64,000 nucleotides of DNA from Eulemur rufifrons. Its lineage: Eukaryota > Chordata > Mammalia > Primates > Lemuridae. The stretch's first letter is position 1, and every line of letters starts with the position of its first letter. The stretch covers positions 106,228,965 through 106,292,964 of the forward strand of contig NC_091001.1 of the NCBI RefSeq assembly GCF_041146395.1, written 5' to 3'. Below are positions 1 to 11,520 of the stretch, piece after piece. The notes under the pieces were generated by a model. That model was not told the origin of the DNA. It did no database searches and saw nothing but the letters and a program-made list of their open reading frames with translations. The position numbers were made by a program, and so were the translations under genes.

Positions 1-1582
1 AATTAAAAAGTTAAGTAAAAAAATCAAACATGATATTCCAGGAAACCATCTTGAAAGGTTTCTGTGTTTTAAGAAATTTTGATAGATAAATATGGACCAA
101 ATCCTAGAAAACACAATTGTAAAAGGACACTAATACACATTTATTTAGCACACATGCATGTGCCAACACACCCATCCTATATTGGTCCATAGAAAATACA
201 TACACAAAACAGAGCATTCTATTCAAACCAGGAAGTCTGTGGCATACTGATTGGTATCTCATTTTGCCTTTTAGCAAACTTCCTTAAATGTAATAATATG
301 TATCCCTCGAGATCACCTGGGATTATTTTCCATGGTTTTTGGTTCTGCCCTATAGATTCTTTGGTTTGTCTTTTAAGCCATCCTTCCTTTCCCATATGAT
401 ATGGATGGTAGTGAATAGCCTAATTGGATGGCTTCCTGTGTACAATTTAAGGTCCAAAGTTTGTATTTTATGCTTTACTTCTGTTCCTTTCAGCCAATGC
501 CGGGGCTTTCACTACTATAATTATCTTACAAACTTTGTGGTGATTTTTATATATCTTATTGAAGTTTACTGCATTTAGACAAAAAACCACAATGACAAAT
601 CTCTTTGAGAGATCCCTTTCTCTACCTTGCTTCCTTTTGATTATTAGAGTCCGTTGTTTCAAAGAAATGGTCCATGAGACACTTACACATAGTCCTTAGA
701 AAGCTGTCTGTCACTAAGAAAGTATCTATGAGTTACAACCTTAAAACTCTGAGGTCATACCAAAAGGTCTTTATAGTCACATCTCAAAACCTCAAAACAG
801 AAACAAGTTTTTTTGCTAGGGTTTTGGTGGGTCAGGAATTTCAAATGGCGTGGTTGGGCAATTTTTACTTTGGAGTAAATTAAATTAGTGTTCAAGGACT
901 TTGAGAATGTCTGGTTTAATGTTAGGGTAACGAAAATCAAGAGATGAGGCATCCCATGAGGCTGATCCTTCCCTGTCTCTAATTCCTTGTCAGAGATGAA
1001 AAGTGGATTCTCAGATGAATGTACTTTTATTAAAACATTGCAATGACAACCAGGAAAAGTAATGGAAGTAAAATAACTCAGATTTCCTACATTAGTTTTC
1101 ACTATATTGTTCACCCTATAATCACTGCCAATATATATCAAATGTATATTTTATAATTAATTTTAAGTTTTAACATGCATCTTAACAATTCTCTTCTTGC
1201 TTCTATAGATAAATCTTACAATTGGTTTCTTTTGATTTCCGTATTTCTTTAAAGGAAATCTTCCAAGGATATCTATCAGAAATATAAAGATATGCAACTA
1301 TTATGTACCTATAATATTTAAAACAAAAAAATTGAAAAAATAAAGTCTCAGTTTTGCTTAACTTTCCTCCCTAAATGTTAAGATGAATACTATAATGGTG
1401 GTAAAATTTTGAGGAAAAAAAGATTGCATGTGATTTTATCTTTCTGAAGTATAAGTTAGTTTCATTTTCAAAACTTTGTCATGACCACAGTAAATTGGAA
1501 GCGATCTAAGTTGTCATAGAGTTCCATTCTCCTTGACAGTGAATAATGTAGGGTGTTAAAATGAGACACACAGAAAAAAATT
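1..1582. other. Unassigned AT-rich DNA
   Basis: I recognise no repeat family, gene or RNA here. Short open frames exist on both strands but none exceeds 128 codons, none resembles a known protein and they overlap each other, as expected by chance. Old, decayed repeats could be missed by eye. Confidence 0.5.
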
Positions 1583-1660
1583 CCCCTTCCTTCCTTCCTT
1601 CCTCCCTTGCTCCCTCCCTTCCTCCCTCCCTTTCTTCCTTCCTTCCATTCCTTCTACCTT
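1583..1660. repeat. Pyrimidine tract, CCTT/CCCT repeats
   Basis: An almost pure C/T run built from imperfect ccttcctt and ccctccct units on the plus strand. Mirror-symmetric polypurine/polypyrimidine tracts of this kind can form triplex DNA. It is probably a length-variable simple repeat. Confidence 0.9.
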
Positions 1661-3309
1661 ATTTCTTATTCTGCTGGATGTTATAACTTCACTTAATATC
1701 TAGAATTACTACAGTCTTCTTTATACCATGAAGTAAGTGAGGTTCAGGAGAATATGTGGAAAATGGAAGAGCAGAAAAATAAGAAGCACCCAAGTATTGA
1801 TGATTTTACTGACCCACTGCATTAACCAGTTCTACAACTGTTCTACTTCCAAAATTGGTGAAATGAAATATATTAAGTTATTATTTCAATTATAGGCCAT
1901 TTGGGGGTGGAATTTTCTTTTATTTTCTGCCAACAGCATCCTAGCTAATGCATCTTTGCTGCTTTCTGAGCAAGTCAGAAAGTTCTCAGGGATGACACAT
2001 GCAACTTTACTGATTTGATAGTAGTTAATAGTTGCTCTTTCCTGGTGGTTTATATACTTGGCTGAATAGATTCCCTGCCCAATAGCTGAGAAGATAAAAT
2101 GACTTTCCTTGAAGCCAAAAAATGTTATCAAAGATATTATCACCTACTATGACATTTTTTGTGGCCTTCATTTTTCTCAGCAGCAAGTAGTGAGAAATCT
2201 TTTCTGAAGGAGATAATCATGGCCAAAATGGATTGCAGTTCCAATGTCTGAACTGTCCAATGATTTGTACAAAAAGTTGCAGCAAATTGATCCTTCTTCT
2301 TGGTAGTTTAAGGAGGACTAAGTTTCAAATAGCTCCATTATGATGGGTTTAATACATATTTTATTCAAGGTTCCCAAGACCAAGAAAAAAAACGTTTTAG
2401 GTCAACCATTTATATTAAGTCCCTCAAAAGTTCAATATGCCCAAAAAAGTACTCTGCATAATAAGATATTTTAAGATTACCAACTTCCAGTCTGGCTTTT
2501 TCCACTTCATAGCAAGTGATTATCCTTTTGATCCTCAGTATTTGCTTATATATTATGGGAACTTTTCTAACTTGTTTCAAAGTCCTTCATGCTTTTCCAA
2601 AACGGTTACATCATTTGACATTTTCTACTTTAGTACTTTATAATAAAGTCTGCCAGCTAAATGTATTATTTTAGATAGCTACCTCTTCCCAAATAATGCA
2701 AATAATGTTTCTTATGTTAATACTTTTTTGAAATCTCCCAAAAATTTAACATTTATTTCCCTGCCATTGTAAATGCTTTATAGTCATTAAGATTTGAAAA
2801 AGTCATTTTTTATGCTATTCTGTAGCACAAAAATTCGGTTAGTACATGATGGAATATTTGACCTTATAGACTTTTTTCCTTAAGAGATAGTGTTCTTTGT
2901 TTTCTCTCTCTCTCTGTCTCTGTCCACCACCCGCCCTGCACCCCACACACCCTGTTCTCTACTATGGCACTTAGCTGCTATTAATTATTTATTACTCTCA
3001 TTCATATGCATCAATGTTTTTCAGCCATTTCTCATTTCTATGGAATAAGAAAACAAGTAATGTGGCTGTATAAAAGCATGTAAAATGATGTGAAATACAG
3101 GCATATCTTTAAGAGCAGCAAAGGCACTCTGGAGGGCTTCCTGACACATGGCCTGCTGCTGAGCCTCATGGCCAGATATATGATTTCCAAGTCAATTTCT
3201 ACAGCTTTCTCTTCTACAGCTTTGTGTTTTGGGGCTCGGCAAATATTTCTTGGAGCAAACCAGCAATGATATTCCTCAAATTACACTAGGCTTTTATATT
3301 ATTATTATT
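1661..3309. other. Unassigned DNA with a short CT/CA-rich patch
   Basis: No gene or confident repeat seen. A ctctctctctctgtctctg patch followed by a C-rich stretch lies near 2903-2952. The segment 3090-3250 is somewhat richer in G+C but has no extended open frame. Confidence 0.45.
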
Positions 3310-4080
3310 GTCATAAAAAATACCTATGATTTACCATCTGAAATATTTTTAAGTGCACAGTACATTAGTAGCAAGTTATGTGCACCTTGTGGTTCAAGAG
3401 GCATCTAAAACATTTTCATCTTACAATTGAAATTCTATACCCAGTGAACAGTGATTCCTCACTTCTTTCCATTCCCTGACAACCATCATTCTAATCTCTG
3501 TTTCTATGAGTGTAACTACTTCAGATACCTCATATAATTGGAATCATGCAACATTTACCTTTTTCTGACTGGCTTATTTCACTTTACATTATGTCCTCAA
3601 GATTCATCCACATTGTAGTATGTAATAGGATTTCCTTCTTTAAGGCTGAATAATACCCCATTGTATGTATTCACCACATTTTCTTTATCCATTTTTCTGT
3701 TGCAGGCATTTAAATTGTTTCCACATCTTGGATATTGTGAATAAAGCTATAATGGACGTTGACTTGTAAGGATCTCTTTGAGATATTGTTTTTAATTCTT
3801 TTAAATATAATAAATCCCACCCAGAAGTGGGATTGTCACATCATATGGTAGCTCCATTTTTAATTTTTTGAGTAACCTCCACGCTGTTTTCCATACTTGT
3901 GCACCATTTTGAAAACTCACCAACAGGACACAAGAGTTCCAAATTCTTTTCATCCTTGTCAACACTTGATAATATCTCTCTTTTTTTTTTAATGGTGACT
4001 ATGGGTGTGAGGTGATATCTCATAGTTTTGATTTGCATTTTCCTGATGATTGATGATATTAAACATTTTATCATATGCTG
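3310..4080 (-). mobile_element. Old L1 3' end (L1MB/L1MC-like), antisense
   Basis: Read on the minus strand this is the end of L1 ORF2 followed by the 3' UTR. Recognisable antisense phrases are gaataataccccattgtatg, the ttctttatccattt segment and the aagtgggattg segment near 3825. The copy is truncated and full of stops. It abuts further L1-related sequence at higher coordinates, so the 5' limit is approximate. Confidence 0.8.
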
Positions 4081-4430
4081 CTAGCCATATTGATATTGCC
4101 TTGTATGCTATTTGCTTCTTTTCTCTTGCTGCCTTCAGGATCTTCTCTTTGTTTTTGATTATAATATGTCTTAGGATGGTCTTACTTTGATTGAATCTGA
4201 TAGCACACCTTTGACCTTCCTATACGTGGATGTTTACATTTTTCTCTAGATTTGGAAAGATTTTTGCTACTATTTTCTTAAATAAACTTTCTGCCATTTA
4301 TCTTTCTCTTCCCTTTCTGAGCACCTATGACTTGAAAATTTGCTCTTTTGATGCTGTCCAAAAAATCCCATGAGCTTTTTTCATTCCTTTTTTTCCTCTG
4401 ACTGTAAATTTTCAAATAACCTGCCTTTAT
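4081..4430 (-). mobile_element. Probable L1M-related fragment
   Basis: The stretch with ttgattataatatgtcttag and the later aaataaactttctgccattt resembles a mammalian interspersed sequence that I associate with old L1M elements, read antisense. It separates two better-recognised L1 pieces. The family call is tentative. Confidence 0.4.
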
Positions 4431-6797
4431 TATTGATATGTAATATTTGTATATATTTATGGGGTATATGTGACATGTTTTTACATTCATAGAATGTGTA
4501 ATGATCAAGTCAGGGTATTTGAGGTATCCATCACCTGAGCATTTATTGTTTCTATGCATTGGGAACATTTCAAACTCTTTCGTCTAGCTACTTTGAAATA
4601 ATCAATACATTGTTGCTAACTATACTCACACTTCTCTACTATTGAACATTAGAACTTATACCTTCTATCTATCTATGTTTGCACCCATTGACCAACCTGT
4701 CTTCATCCCCCCTTCTACCCTCACACCCTTCTCAGCCTCTGGTACATATCATTCTACTCTCTACCTCTACATTTAAGTTAGAACATGTGATACTTGTCTT
4801 TCTGTGCTTGACTTATAATGACCTCCAGTTCCATCCATATTTCTGCAAATGACAGGATTTTATTCTTTTTAATAGCCAATCAGTATCCCATTGAGTATAT
4901 ACACCACAATCTCTTTGTCCATTCATCCATTCATGAATACTGAAACTGATTCCACATTTTTGCTATTGTGAATAGTACTGCAATAAAAATGTGAGTGTAG
5001 GTGTCCCTTTGAAAAATACCCAATATTTACTGCAATGATGAGATTGCTGTATTGTATAATACTTCTATTTTTAGTTTCAGAAATCTTCATACTGTTTTCT
5101 ATGGTGGCTATAATAATTTACATTCCCATCAACAATATATAAGAATTCCCTTTTCACTGCATCCTTACCAATATCTGTTATTTTTTTTGTCATTTAAATA
5201 AAAGCCATTCTAACTGGGGTAAGATGATATCTCATTGTAATTTTAATATGCATTTCCCTAATGATAAGTGATGTTTTTGAGTAGTCTTTATATATACCTG
5301 TTGGCCATTTATATGTCTTCTTTTGAGAAATATCTATTCATGTCCTTTGTGCACATTTTAATAAGATTATTTGTTTTGGTTTTTTTTTTTGCTATTTTTT
5401 ACTGTTATGTACTTTGAGTTCCTTGTATATTCTGGATATTAGTCTCTTGCTAGATGAATAACTTGCAAACATTTTCTTCTGTTCAACAGATTATCTCTTC
5501 ACTCTGTTGATTGTTTCCTTTGATATGCAGAAGCTTTTTAGTTTAATAGGACTTATACATCTATTTTTGTGTCTTCTTCCTAAGCTATTGAGGTCATAAC
5601 AACAAAATCTTTGCCTAGACTAATGTCCTGAAGTGTTTCCTGTAAGTTTTCTTTTAGTAGTTTCATAGCTTCAGGACATATGTTTAAGTTTCTAATCCAT
5701 ATTGAGTTGATTTTTGTATATGGTAAAAGATAAGGGTCAAGTTTCAATTTTTTACATATGGATATTCAATTTTCCTAGCATCAGGGTGTTCTTTTCCCAA
5801 TGTATGTTGTTGGCAATATTGTTGAAAATCAGTTGGCTGTAATATTAATACATAGATTTATCTTTGAATTCTGTATTTTGTTCCATGGTCTATGTGTCTG
5901 TTATTATAACAATACCATGCTGTTTTGGTTACCATAGCCTTGCAATATATTTTGAAGTCAGGTAGTGTAATGTCTTAACTTTTTCTTTTTGCTCAGGATT
6001 GCTTTATCTGTTTAAGCTTTTTTGGTTCCATATAAATTTTAGGATTGTTTTTCTTTCTAATTCTGTGAAAAATGTCATTGGTATTTTGATAGGGATTGCA
6101 TTAAATTTGTAGATTGCTTTAAGTCTTATCATTTTAACTATGTTCGTTCTTCCAGTCTATGATAATAGGCTGTCTTTCCATTTGTTTGTGTCATCTTCAA
6201 TTTCTTTTATCAGAGTTTTATAGTTTTCCTTGAGGAGGCCATTCACCTCCTTGGTTAAATTTATTTTTAGGTAATTTTTTGTAGCTATTGTAATGAGTAT
6301 TATCTTCTTGATTTATTTCTTAATTAATTACTGGTGCATACAAATGCCACTGATTTTTGTACGTTGATTTTGTATCTTGCAAATTTACTAAATTTATTTA
6401 TCAAATCTAAGAACTTTTTCATAGTGTCTAGGTTTTTCTAGATATAAGCTCATGTCATCTGCAAAGGGGGACAATTTGACTTCCTCTTTTCCAATTCGGA
6501 TGCCACTTATTTCTTTCTTTCACCTTAATGCTCTAGCTAGGATTTCTAGTACTATGTTGGATAGGAACAGAGAAAGTGGGCACCCTTTTCTTGTTCCAGT
6601 TCTTAGGAGAAAGGCTTTCGGCTTTTCCCCATTGGTACGTTAGCTGTGGATTTATTACATATGGCCTGCATTATGTTGAGGTATCTTCCTTCATGTGTAC
6701 AGTTGTTCATAATAATCTGTGATGACCTTTTGTATTTCTGTGGTATCAGTTGTAATGTCTCCTTTTGTGTTTCTGATTTTGTTAGATATTTACAAAA
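4431..6797 (-). mobile_element. L1 element (L1MA/L1PB-like), 5'-truncated, antisense
   Basis: About 2.4 kb of L1 on the minus strand. The 3' UTR lies at 4431-4900 (antisense phrase gatcaagtcagggtatttga). The end of ORF2 follows, with the antisense aaagataagggtcaagtttc near 5729 and the segment around 6440-6640 corresponding to the reverse-transcriptase half of ORF2. The reading frame is broken many times. The element ends abruptly near 6797, as expected for a 5'-truncated insertion. No clear target duplication was found. Confidence 0.85.
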
Positions 6798-7934
6798 CAC
6801 GAAAGAGGATTGAAAAAGAGTGTTCAAGCCCAAGCAAGAGAAAAGTCGAGGCAGATATAGCACATGCAGGGACACTTACGCATCATGTGCAGAGTAGGGA
6901 GAAGAAGGAGTTATTAACAATAAAGTTAAAAGGGTTCAATATTTAAAGTATTCCATGTAAGTTTTTTGGATTTAACTTAGCAAGAAATGGGAAACATAAC
7001 TCTTTTTAAGGTCACTTTTACTTTCATAATTTCAACAACATAGAGAAGCTGTCTCCCAGAGAGAGAGAGAGAGAAAATATGTGTCCTGAGTTTGTGGAAT
7101 AGTGTAAGGGGGAAATTAAAAGAATAACGATAAAGAATTAAAAATCCGGATGCTCAAAAGTCTAGCCTGACAGCCACAGGAACAGAGCACATTGACATTT
7201 AGATTGTTGGTAATACAAAGAATGCAGGTTATGACCCCCATTACAGTAATCTCTTAAAAGGTGTTCTGCTTCATTGTTGAACAAGGAATTCTGTTCTTTG
7301 AAATGCAGAGGGGACTACATTATCTGGTGTTAGAGACCTTGGAGGCAGAAAAGAGAGAGTGGAGATTCTTTGGCTTTTTATCAGATTTCCATTATTAGTT
7401 CCTCTTGAGAAATAAACCTTAAATGCCAGATTGCTTTTAATCATTACCAACTCCATAAAAGATATTATTAAGTTGTTTTTCTACTTCTTTATGCATCCCA
7501 GAGGGAAATAATTTATTTTCTTCAAAACAGGTAGAAAAAAATATGCATAATCACACATATTTTATCCAGTTCAACAGTAAAAAAAAAATTTAGTATATTA
7601 CTAAATGAGATCAGATTTTTGGTATCACACTTTGGTATAATAGAGTGGAAAGATAATATGTTTGGAAGTCAGAGAGGAATGGATGTAAAACTGAGTTTGG
7701 CCAATCGCTGTCTGTGTCTCCCTCAAAAGTCAGCAGTCCACATACCTGTGAAAAATTTCTGCCAGAAAGGCTGTTGAAAAGTATACTTGTGATCACATGC
7801 AGTAAGCATAATGTTGAGCATAAAATATGTGCTCAACAAATTCTAGTTTATTTTGTCTCTTAATGAAAGTGACTCCACCATATTTGCAAAGTTTTCTGGT
7901 TTTTTTCCCTCAAAATTATACACATCCCATCTTT
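6798..7934. other. Unassigned DNA
   Basis: No recognised gene or repeat family. A short GA run (about 7051-7072) and A-rich runs are present. Several frames of 60-90 codons overlap each other and look like chance. Confidence 0.45.
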
Positions 7935-8125
7935 TCTTTCTTTAATTTTATTGTATATAAAGTGTACAACATGTTTGGATGTACATGAATATAATGAAAT
8001 AATTACAGTAGTCAAGCAAATTGACCTTACATATCACCTTACATAGTTACTTTTTATTTTCAGTAAGAACACCTAAAATCTAAACTCTTAGTAAATTTTC
8101 ATAAATATTGCCTTTAAAAATAAAT
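7935..8125 (-). mobile_element. L1 3' UTR fragment, antisense
   Basis: Read on the minus strand, the run containing gtgtacaacatgtttggatg and the following aaattgaccttacatatcac matches the terminal 3' UTR of middle-aged L1s. The next block (8126 onward) repeats the same type of L1 end (gtgtacagcaaaatgttttg), so two similar L1 tails lie side by side. Confidence 0.6.
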
Positions 8126-8225
8126 ATTAATATTTCCTTTTTTCAAATTTATTTATTTATCTATTTAAAATTGACAGATAAAATTGTCTTTATTTATTGT
8201 GTACAGCAAAATGTTTTGAAGTATA
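8126..8225 (-). mobile_element. L1 3' UTR, distal piece of an element split by Tigger1
   Basis: This L1 tail stops exactly where Tigger1 begins and resumes after it at 10617 (tacattgtggaatggttaaa). Joined across the transposon, the two parts read as a continuous antisense L1 3' UTR, so the L1 was there first. Confidence 0.7.
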
Positions 8226-10616
8226 CAGGCATAACTCATTTGATTGCACTTTGCTTTATTGTACTTTACAGATACTGCACTTTTTGCAAATTGAGGGTTT
8301 GTGGCAACCCTGCGTTGATTTAGTCTATTGGCACCATTTTTTTCAACAACATGTGCTCACTTCATGTCTTTCTGGCACATTTTGGTAATTCTCACAACAC
8401 TTCAAACGTTTTCATTATTATTTTGTCTGTTATGGTCATCTGTGTTCAGTGATGTTTCATGTTACAATTATAAATGTTTTTGGGGTTCCATGAACTGAGC
8501 CCATATAAACCAGAAAACCATCTATAAATGCTTTGCGTGTTCTGACTGCACCACAACCAGCTGTTTCCCTATCTCTCTTTCTCTCTTCAGCCTTCTTATA
8601 CTCTGAGACATAAGAATATTGGAATTGGGCCAACTAATAACCCCATGATGTCCTCAAAGTGTTCAAGTTAAAGGAAGAGTTGCACATGTCCCACTTTAAA
8701 TCAAAAGCTAGAAATGATTCAGGTTGGTGAGGAAGGCATTTCGAAAGCTGAGATAGGCTGAAAGGTAGACCCCTTGCACTAAGTAGTCAAGTTGTGAATG
8801 CAAAAGAAAAGTTCTTGAAGGAAATTAAGAGTGCTACTCCAGGGGACATATGAATAATATACTAATGAAAGGAAACAACAACCTTACTGCTGATATGGAG
8901 AAAGTTTTAGTGGTCTGTGTCACTAACAAACCAGTCACAACATGCCCTGAAGCCAAAGCCTAATTCGGAGCAAGGCTCTAACTCCCTTCCAATCCTATGA
9001 AGGATTAGAGAGGTGAGGAAACTGCAGAAGAAAAGTTTTGTTGGTTAATGAGATCTAAGGAAAGAAACCATCTCCATAAAGTAAAAGTGCAAGGTGAAGC
9101 AACAAGTGCTGATGGAGAAGCTGCAGCAAGTTATCCAGAAGATTTAGCTAAGATGGATGATGAAGGTGGCTACACTAAGAGACAGATTTTCAATGAAGAC
9201 AGAATAGCCTTATACTGGAAGAATATGCCATCTAGGACTTTTAGCGCTAGAAAAGAGAAGTGAATGCCTGGCTTCAAAGCTTCAAATGACAGACTATTGT
9301 GTTAGAGGCTAATGCAGCTGGTGACTTTAAGTTGAAGTCAATTCTCATTTACCATTCTGGAAATTCTAAGGCCCTTAAGAATTATGCTAAATCTACTTTG
9401 TTCTATAAATGGAATAACAAAGCCTAGATGACAGCACATCTGTTTGTAGCATGGTTTACTGAATATTTTAAGCCCACTTTTGAGATATGCCACTAAAAAA
9501 AATAGATTTCTTTTAAACTATTACTGCTCATTGACAATATACCTAGTCACTCAAGAGCTCTGTTGGAGATATACCAGGAGATTAATGTTGTTTTTCTGCC
9601 TGCTAACACAACATCTATTCTGCAACCCAGGGATCAAGGAGCAATTGTGACTTTCAAGTCTTATTATTTAAGAAATACATTTTCTAAGGCTATAGCTGCC
9701 ATAGGTGGCGATTCCTTTGATTGATCTGGAGAGAGTAAATTGAAAACCTTCTGGAAAGGATTTACCATTCTAGGTGCCATTAAGAACATTCATGATTCGT
9801 AGGACAAGGTCAAAATCTCAACATTAACAGGAGTTTGGAAGAAGTTTGTTCAAACTCTCACAGGTGACTTTGAGAGGTTTAAGACTTCACTGGAGGAAGA
9901 AACTGCAGATGTGGTAAAAATAGGAAAAGAACTAGAATTAGAAGTGGAGCCTGAAGATGTGACTGAATTACTGCAATCTCATGATAAAAATTGAATAGAT
10001 GAGGAGTTGCTTCTTACAGATAAGTAAAGAAAGTGGTTTCTTGAGATGGAGCCTACTCCTGGTGAAGATGCTGTAAACATTGTTGAAATGTTAATAAAAG
10101 ATTTAGAACATTACATAAACTTAGTTAATAAAGCAGCAGTAGAATTGGAAAGGATTACCCCCAACTTTTGAAGACGCTCTATGCTGGGTAAAATGCTATC
10201 AAACAGCATCACAGGCAATAGAGAAATCTTTTATGAAAGGAAGAGTGAAATAGATGCAGCACACTTCACTGTGGTCTTATTTTAAATTTTCACAGCCACC
10301 CCAGCCTTCAGCAACCACAACCCTGATCAGTCAGCAGCCATCAACATGGAGGCAAGACCCCCCATCAGCCAAAAGATTATAACTCACCGAAGGCTCAGAT
10401 GATCATTAGAATTTTCTAGCAATAAAGTACATTTTAGTTAAGGTATGTATATTTTTTAGACACACTCCTATTGCACATTTACTAGACTAAAATATATTAT
10501 AAATATAACTTTTATATGCACTCAGAAACCAAAAAATTTGTAGGACTCACTTTATTGCGCTATTTGCTTTATCATAGTGGCTGGAGCAAAACCTTCATAT
10601 CTGTGAAGCATGCCTG
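8226..10616 (+). mobile_element. Tigger1 DNA transposon (Tc1/mariner, pogo group), near full length
   Basis: Begins CAGGCATAACTCATTT and ends with the inverted counterpart GAAGCATGCCTG. It is flanked by TA on both sides (8224-8225 and 10617-10618), the pogo-type target duplication. Its 2391 bp is close to the roughly 2.4 kb remembered for the family consensus, and it is collinear along its whole length. It carries a decayed transposase gene (8648-10404). It sits inside an antisense L1. The family was active early in primate and eutherian history; this copy is immobile. Confidence 0.95.
8648..10404 (+). pseudogene. Tigger1 transposase pseudogene (TIGD1-like)
   Basis: In Tigger1 this gene encodes a roughly 590-residue protein with two N-terminal CENP-B/pogo-type helix-turn-helix DNA-binding domains and a DDE/DDD catalytic core. 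It cuts and pastes the element in the nucleus. Here the start codon at 8648 is followed after seven codons by an in-frame TAA (8669-8671), and further stops and frame changes follow. The longest intact remnant is 71 codons at 9048-9263, within the second DNA-binding/linker region. The catalytic LLIDN segment is still readable near 9530-9545. The frame originally ended near 10404 with an EGSD-like tail. A domesticated gene is excluded by the early stop and multiple breaks. Confidence 0.93.
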
Positions 10617-11520
10617 TATATACATTGTGGAATGGTTAAATCTAGCTAATTAAAACATCCATTGCCTCGCATAGTTATTTTTGTGGTGAGAACATTTAAC
10701 ATCCACTCTGTTAGCATTTTTCAAGAATACAATGTATTTTCTTTAACTATAGTCATTATGCTGTGCAATGGATCTTTTGAAGCTATTCCTCCTATCTTAC
10801 TATAAATTTGTTTTCTTTGAATAACATCTCCCTTCAACCAACCCAGTCTCTGGTATCCTACTCTATTTCTATGAGTTCAACCTCTGTAGTTTCCACATAT
10901 GAGAGGTAACATGTGATATTTGCCTTTCTGTGCTTGACTTCTTTTATTTAACATGATGACCTCCAATTCCATCCATGTTGTTGCAAATGACAGGATTTCC
11001 TTCATTTTTATGGCTGAAGAGTATTACATTGTGTATATACACCACATTTTCTTTATCCATTCATTGACAGACACATAGGTTGGTTTCATATCTTGGCTTT
11101 TGTGAATAGTGCTGTAACAAACGTGAGTGCAGATATCTCTTCAATATGCTGATTTCATTTCCCTTGGATATATACTCAGCAGTTAGATTTATGGATCATA
11201 TGGTAGTTCTACTTTTAATATTTTGGGGAACCTCTATATTGTTTTTCATAATGGCTACACTAATTTACATTCCCACCAACAGTGTGCTAGGGTCCCCTTT
11301 TCTCCACACCCTCACCAAAATTTGTTAGCTTTTGTTTTTTTGATAATAGCCACTCTAAGAGAAGTGCAGTGATATCTCACTATGGTTTTAATTTGCATTT
11401 CTCTGATGATTAGTAATGTTGAACATTTTTTAAAATACCTATTGGCCGTTTGTATATATTCTTTTGACCTATGACTGTTCAGGTCCTTTGCCCATTTTTA
11501 ATTGGGTTATTTGTTAATAT
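10617..11520 (-). mobile_element. L1 (L1MA/L1MB-like), proximal piece, antisense
   Basis: Continuation of the L1 interrupted at 8225. The 3' UTR gives way to the end of ORF2 near 10950-11500, with antisense tccatccatgttgttgcaaa and ccacattttctttatccatt. Open frames such as 11146-11328 are antisense shadows. Confidence 0.85.

Noticed and set aside
8648..10404. Domesticated Tigger transposase gene
   Set aside because: An in-frame stop occurs after seven codons and further stops and frame changes follow. The intact terminal repeats and TA duplication show an ordinary dead transposon.
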